Shown here piece after piece: positions 58,489 through 62,478 of a stretch of DNA of 62,478 nt; the stretch's first letter is position 1; every line of letters starts with the position of its first letter. Origin of the DNA: Legionella worsleiensis (lineage in GTDB: Bacteria > Pseudomonadota > Gammaproteobacteria > Legionellales > Legionellaceae); assembly GCF_001467535.1 (NCBI RefSeq), contig NZ_LNZC01000027.1, forward strand, positions 232,460 through 294,937, written 5' to 3'. Under the pieces are notes generated by a model. It saw nothing but the letters and a program-made list of their open reading frames with translations, had not been told where the DNA came from and searched no databases. The translations under genes were made by a program, and so were the position numbers.

Positions 58489-60090
58489 TCAGATAAATGC
58501 ATCAACATAAACCTGATTTCTGTTCTCTTGTCCTTCAATATCCTCCTCAGGCTCATTTCTAACAGCGTATTGCTGTAATCCAGCATGGTTGAATGTTTTA
58601 CCGAAAAAAGATAAAGCACTCTTTAACAGACTATCACCAGGTCTTCTTGTAACCTGATAATGAATAATGGGAACACCAATAGCCGATACTAACATCAGAC
58701 TCATTATAAAATAAAAATACTCCTTGTACCATTTCTCGCCGCTTTCGTCGACCAGCAAACCTAGAAGAATGGGCAGCATTATTCCACCCAGAGCACCAAC
58801 TGTGCCAAATAATCCAAACATAGTTGAAGGATTAACCCGCTTCAACGTTCTATCTCCCGGAGTCGACCATGAGTTTGAAGAGGCAATACTTAAGGGGGTT
58901 GCCATGTTAATTCCAAAGCCTGTGTTGCTAAGAGCAAGACTAGTATATAGCCCTAAGCGAGTAAGATTGCCTGCTGCCAAGGCTGCGGAACCAATAATGG
59001 CCAGTCCACAACCAAATACATGAATTTTAACCCCGCCTGATTTTGTATCCAGGTATAAAATCAGTTTTGCGGCTATAGGACGAGCGGTAATTGTAATTAA
59101 ATTTGCCAATGATGTCGTTATTATCGCCTCATCGGTAGTTAAGCCAAAACCAGAGCCCAATAGACGGGGTAGAATAGTTCGAGACACAAAAAAACTTCCC
59201 AAAGAAGCAAACAAAGTCATACCCAATAACAAAGAACGCCGGTCAAATAAAACGCTAAGATTATCCTTCAATACATCAAGTACAGAAACATCATCGTAGT
59301 TAATCGCCAGAAAATCCTCTGATTGCCCCCGATTTATAGAGAATTGTTTGGACGTTTCATGGGGATAATGTGCTTTAAACTGATGATAAGGAGATGGATT
59401 ACCCAAAAGCCATTCTGTAAGCCCGCCAACAAGAAGCAACCCTGAAAAAATTGCAAAAGGAACATAGAAACCAAATTGACTTAAAAAGTAAGTCGCAAGA
59501 GGGGTAGTCACCGTAGCAGAATCAACTAAAAAAGTATAAAGCAATTGTAAATTGGGAACATAACTTTTTTTGGGTACCCATTTCAACGTATCTATCATCA
59601 GCAGATTGACTACAGTACCCGATCCCGTTAAAAAACCGGCAGCAAGCATTACTCCATAACGCCAATCAAAACCCGATACTGATGACATGTCAGTGCATGA
59701 GAACAATATCGTTATAGTACTCATACCAGCCAACGCAGTCGTCATCAATATGAGGCTTTCCATTTTTCCGCCAGTTTTATGGACTCGCCACGTCATAGGA
59801 ATATAAGTCAACAGATTTAAAACTATTGGTGAAACAATCAATAATCCAGCTAACGCCTGATTTAACTGCCTCATTCCCATTAATGTTGTCATCACAGCTG
59901 ATGATGCGCTTCGTGTTGAATAGGATGCCAGGACATCGACAATATAGGATTGCGTAAATGAACCATTTAATTGAATCTCAGAAGAAATAATGGGCACATT
60001 ATTTCTTTCAGAATCAATTACAGTAAGGCGATTATTACATCTGTCTTCCAGATTAATATCATCGGTTGATTGAGAGTCACTATCATTCAT
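58489..60090 (-). CDS. Major facilitator superfamily transporter
   Basis: This 533-residue protein has a cytosolic N-terminal tail of about 70 residues, then some twelve hydrophobic helices (LAGLLIVSPIVLNLLTYIPM, YGVMLAAGFLTGSGTVVNLL, ...LGMTLFASLGSFFVS, FGLFGTVGALGGIMLPILLG). The organisation is MFS-like, distantly like the nitrate/nitrite (NNP) branch, but the substrate is not shown. It ends with an acidic tail. It lies 150 bases upstream of the 1514-residue gene and reads in the same direction, so it may share its transcript. Confidence 0.8.
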   Translation of the reverse strand: MNDSDSQSTDDINLEDRCNNRLTVIDSERNNVPIISSEIQLNGSFTQSYIVDVLASYSTRSASSAVMTTLMGMRQLNQALAGLLIVSPIVLNLLTYIPMTWRVHKTGGKMESLILMTTALAGMSTITILFSCTDMSSVSGFDWRYGVMLAAGFLTGSGTVVNLLMIDTLKWVPKKSYVPNLQLLYTFLVDSATVTTPLATYFLSQFGFYVPFAIFSGLLLVGGLTEWLLGNPSPYHQFKAHYPHETSKQFSINRGQSEDFLAINYDDVSVLDVLKDNLSVLFDRRSLLLGMTLFASLGSFFVSRTILPRLLGSGFGLTTDEAIITTSLANLITITARPIAAKLILYLDTKSGGVKIHVFGCGLAIIGSAALAAGNLTRLGLYTSLALSNTGFGINMATPLSIASSNSWSTPGDRTLKRVNPSTMFGLFGTVGALGGIMLPILLGLLVDESGEKWYKEYFYFIMSLMLVSAIGVPIIHYQVTRRPGDSLLKSALSFFGKTFNHAGLQQYAVRNEPEEDIEGQENRNQVYVDAFI

Positions 60091-60292
60091 GGTAGTTGAA
60101 TCAAGTTGATTGGTAGTTATTTGACAAATTTGGGATTTTTCAAATTAAATCAGCACAAAAAAACTCAGGTAATCCGCCGAATCTCCTTGAAGATGAGAGC
60201 TTTTCTTGGCCAGCTTATCAGAGACATCAACTGGTTTGAATGGGGTGAAGATTATTTTTAATAAAAAATAATCCTCTATCAAAGAGCCGACC

Positions 60293-60778
60293 TTATGAAA
60301 CAGCCTGTTCATGTTTTTTTTCTGCTGGTTTTTTCTGCTGTTTTTTTGCTATATGAATCACTTTTTTAACAACAGCAATCACTTCATCGCTGCTGTTTTT
60401 AATTTCAATAACAAATTCGGGTTCGATTTTATTATGATGTTCCAGTTCTTGTGTAAACAATTCCAACTGTTCTTTGGTTAACTGAAATGTTGCAAAAACA
60501 CTTCCCCTGGCTGGAATTTTGTATCGTATAGAGGCTGATTTATCCCAAACAATATAATTTTTGCCCAAAGCGTGGAGCAACATCAACATATAAAAGGGAT
60601 CGGTCATTGAGTATAAAGAGCCACCAAAATGAGTTCCTACATAATTTTTATTCCAAAATCGCATTTTCATTTTTACAACAAGGCAAGTGATGTCCTTGTT
60701 AAAGGATAATACACGAATACCAGCACCCCAAAATGGAGGCCAAAATCGCATAAGTCTTAAAACGGTTGAGCACTTCAT
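60293..60778 (-). CDS. DUF4442 hotdog-fold protein (thioesterase-like)
   Basis: The ATG at 60778 is preferred because AAGGA lies 7 bases upstream (161 residues; frame open to 60808). The conserved DUF4442 helix and strand are VGTHFGGSLYSMTDPFYMLM with preceding RFWPPFWGAGIRV and following IRYKIPARGSVFATFQL. Members are hotdog-fold proteins thought to bind acyl-CoA or acyl-ACP. It ends in a Lys/Gln-rich tail. Alone on the minus strand. Confidence 0.82.
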   Translation of the reverse strand: MKCSTVLRLMRFWPPFWGAGIRVLSFNKDITCLVVKMKMRFWNKNYVGTHFGGSLYSMTDPFYMLMLLHALGKNYIVWDKSASIRYKIPARGSVFATFQLTKEQLELFTQELEHHNKIEPEFVIEIKNSSDEVIAVVKKVIHIAKKQQKKPAEKKHEQAVS

Positions 60779-60896
60779 CAGTTCATCCTTGAAGTAATTG
60801 CATAGCATAATGATAATTGAACAGTATAGCGATATTACACTAATTTTCCCAAGCGCAGATCAATCCCGAACCCAAGCCTATTTTTACGTTATGCAC

Positions 60897-60938
60897 GATG
60901 CCATTTCCGAAAGAATCTTGATTCATTCACAAATGGCA
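60897..60938 (-). terminator. Possible terminator of the repeat-protein gene
   Basis: ATGCCATTT (60897-60905) and AAATGGCAT (60930-60938) are a perfect 9-bp stem with a 24-base loop that contains a smaller GAATC/GATTC pairing, 12 bases after the stop of the neighbouring gene. No T-run follows. Confidence 0.35.
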
Positions 60939-60949
60939 TTCAATGAAAT

Positions 60950-62478
60950 TTAGATCGGCTGTAACCCGCTATTTAAAATAATATCATCTACTTCATGAGA
61001 TGCCGGTTGATTAGACTTACCAATGCTGGCTGCAAAAAAGCCAATACCAACAGCGCCAGTTACTACACCCGCAACAACAAGTGCAAGTGAGCCAAAAGTT
61101 GCGACATTTAAAACAGTAACAGCAAGGGCAACAGCGGCACATCCTATCGCAGTTATAAAACCACCCAGAACCATCATGCTCATATCCATGCTCTTATTGG
61201 GTAGTTCAGGAATCAGGTCATTTTCATTACTTTGCCCCCATTGTACGCTGGGCTTAATCTCAACTTCATCATCAACCGTTTTTATTTGTGCTTTTTCAAG
61301 TTCGTATTTTTCAATAAAATCAGAGCGAAGATCGTTAATTTCGGCATAGATTTGTAACTTCTCATAATCCGGCTCAGAAAAGAGAGTCCCTATTGCCATG
61401 AATTTATAATACACAGTGTTCTTGGCTTGATGTGCCATAATGTGTTCAACCAAAGGCTTAGCACCTGCATTAATGGCAAATTTTAAATCATCAGGGCTTT
61501 CTGCTCCTGCCTTGCTCAGAGCAGTAATGTGATGAACTGCGCATTGCTCTTTGATAAGAAGGGATAACAATCTATTGAGTGCGATTTGATCTTTAAACAA
61601 TACCAACAAATCCAACAGTTCAGTAAATAAAGAACCGTCCAACCAGTCGTGCAATGAACCGCTTTTAAGACTGTTTTGCAATTGCGTCCACAGACAATCC
61701 TTCAAAAATTCCTTACCAAAAATACCATTACTCCTCGCCTCAGCAAGCATTTCGGAATTAAAACAGACCTTATTTAACTTATCTTTATCATAAGAAAGCG
61801 TTCCATTCATAAATAAAGTAAATGGTTCTGAAGTGGTATAATCATTTATATCGACCACATGCCCTGCCAGCTCGCTCATACGCCGTTTAATGTGCCCAAG
61901 AGCTATAACCCTAGCATTAAATGCTTGTTCAATACCTTCATCGAATACTTCCTTAATATCAGGGAATAAGACATATAGTGAATACATGCTGCAATGTTTT
62001 ATTGCGTAGTGAATTACTGCGTGATTAACTTCTATTCCCTTTACTTGGAGTAAGCGTGAAACGTATAAAGCATAGTTTCTGTCAATTGCTGCTATTAAAA
62101 CCGCCTCGCCATCTTTGGGGTCGGCGATTTTCGCATGTTTACATAAAACAGGCAAATAGCTACCTTGTCCCGTTTGGCATGCTCTAATGAGTACTCTGGC
62201 ACTGACGCTCATCCCTTTGATATTTAATAACTGCGGCAGATAAGGACCTAAACCTGAGTCTAGTGCAGCGATTAAAACAGCTTCCGCATCATCTGGGCTT
62301 GTTATTTCTGCATTTTTACATAAAGAAGACAGATAAGTACCCTGTCTCTTTTGGCATGCGGTTATGAGTACTCTGGCACTGACGCTCATCCCTTTGATAT
62401 TTAATAGTTGCGGCAGATAAGAACCTAAACCTGAGTCAAGTACAGCGACTAAAACAGCTTCAGCATCATCTGGGCTTG
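60950..62478 (-). CDS. Tandem-repeat (ankyrin-like) protein with C-terminal membrane segments, partial
   Basis: The frame remains open at the window edge, so the true start lies outside; the ATG at 62389 is internal to a repeat. Visible repeats are 59 residues long (GMSVSARVLI, ACQ..QG.YL, LCK.A.I, P.D.EAVLIAA, G.YLPQLLNIK), about three copies plus part of another, each probably two ankyrin-like helical pairs. A unique region follows (about 160-390 of the visible part), and two hydrophobic helices near the end (VLGGFITAIGCAAVALAVTV and GSLALVVAGVVTGAVGIGFF), then a polar tail. Repeat plus membrane tail suits a host-membrane-targeted Legionella effector; that is inference. Confidence 0.7.
   Translation of the reverse strand, partial: SPDDAEAVLVAVLDSGLGSYLPQLLNIKGMSVSARVLITACQKRQGTYLSSLCKNAEITSPDDAEAVLIAALDSGLGPYLPQLLNIKGMSVSARVLIRACQTGQGSYLPVLCKHAKIADPKDGEAVLIAAIDRNYALYVSRLLQVKGIEVNHAVIHYAIKHCSMYSLYVLFPDIKEVFDEGIEQAFNARVIALGHIKRRMSELAGHVVDINDYTTSEPFTLFMNGTLSYDKDKLNKVCFNSEMLAEARSNGIFGKEFLKDCLWTQLQNSLKSGSLHDWLDGSLFTELLDLLVLFKDQIALNRLLSLLIKEQCAVHHITALSKAGAESPDDLKFAINAGAKPLVEHIMAHQAKNTVYYKFMAIGTLFSEPDYEKLQIYAEINDLRSDFIEKYELEKAQIKTVDDEVEIKPSVQWGQSNENDLIPELPNKSMDMSMMVLGGFITAIGCAAVALAVTVLNVATFGSLALVVAGVVTGAVGIGFFAASIGKSNQPASHEVDDIILNSGLQPI
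62190..62478 (-). repeat. Near-identical 177-bp DNA repeats in the repeat-protein gene
   Basis: The segment beginning GTACTCTGGCACTGACGC (about 62190) recurs about 177 bases later (about 62367) with few changes. The unit continues past the window edge. Strong nucleotide identity between units indicates recent duplication or gene conversion. Confidence 0.75.

Noticed and set aside
58372-58578. A 68-codon plus-strand ORF between the giant gene and the MFS gene
   Set aside because: It overlaps the 3' end of the MFS gene, has low-complexity AT-rich codons and no family pattern.

Overview
The window looks like a chromosome segment of a Legionella species (Gammaproteobacteria, Legionellales). The bases for this are: low GC with AT-rich spacers; a set of ordinary gammaproteobacterial housekeeping genes; and, mixed among them, large proteins with no bacterial housekeeping look that resemble Dot/Icm effectors (ankyrin-like repeat proteins, a 1222-aa hydrolase/coiled-coil protein, a 1514-aa protein ending in a poly(A)-polymerase-like domain). 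The genus call rests on recognising family signatures; no search was run. No rRNA, tRNA, CRISPR array or origin was seen.

Layout. 1-5428: a partial ankyrin-like protein, a large lipase-like coiled-coil effector candidate and an 89-bp palindromic mini-element. 5429-18540: a housekeeping run with rlmD-relA (stringent response), an Mth938-like gene divergent from alaC-(hypothetical)-recJ, then dusA, an outer-membrane barrel gene, and secA-mutT. 18541-21900: an accessory, decaying stretch with two apparently frameshifted genes and an AhpD-like gene. 21973-27751 (minus): an exonuclease/phosphatase-family gene, zapD, and a tightly overlapped group bioA-EAL phosphodiesterase-Cys-rich secreted protein-coaE. 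27825-31273: the divergent bioB-bioF-bioH-bioD operon. The two biotin arms share a 73-bp control region with a promoter and a possible BirA site. bioC is not in the window.

31424-38759: a GNAT gene, fmdB-DUF502-aspS, and an MscK-like channel overlapping mutH. An intrinsic terminator after aspS contains the apparent start codon of the channel gene. 38963-48678: an AraC/GyrI-like regulator, a serine-recombinase remnant, an exported choloylglycine-hydrolase-family enzyme, an exported Cys-rich protein, an M1 aminopeptidase with a non-standard GASEP motif, an exported CxxCH protein, a stand-alone FabD-type acyltransferase and a secreted hypothetical.

48820-50012 is a complete but internally deleted Tn3-family element. 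It has 40-bp terminal inverted repeats (37/40 identical), a perfect 5-bp target duplication (TATTT), a truncated serine resolvase and a transposase tail, and it carries an ElaA-type acetyltransferase. Downstream are a tandem universal stress protein, a small hypothetical, a YbaL-type antiporter, the 1514-aa nucleotidyltransferase-fold protein, an MFS transporter, a DUF4442 protein and, running off the end, a protein with 59-residue tandem repeats and C-terminal membrane segments.

The most interesting items are the Tn3-derived mini-transposon with its acetyltransferase passenger, the giant protein with a C-terminal poly(A)-polymerase/CCA-like head, the terminator that doubles as a signal-peptide coding sequence, the two single-base frameshifts, and the c-di-GMP phosphodiesterase embedded in a biotin/CoA gene cluster.
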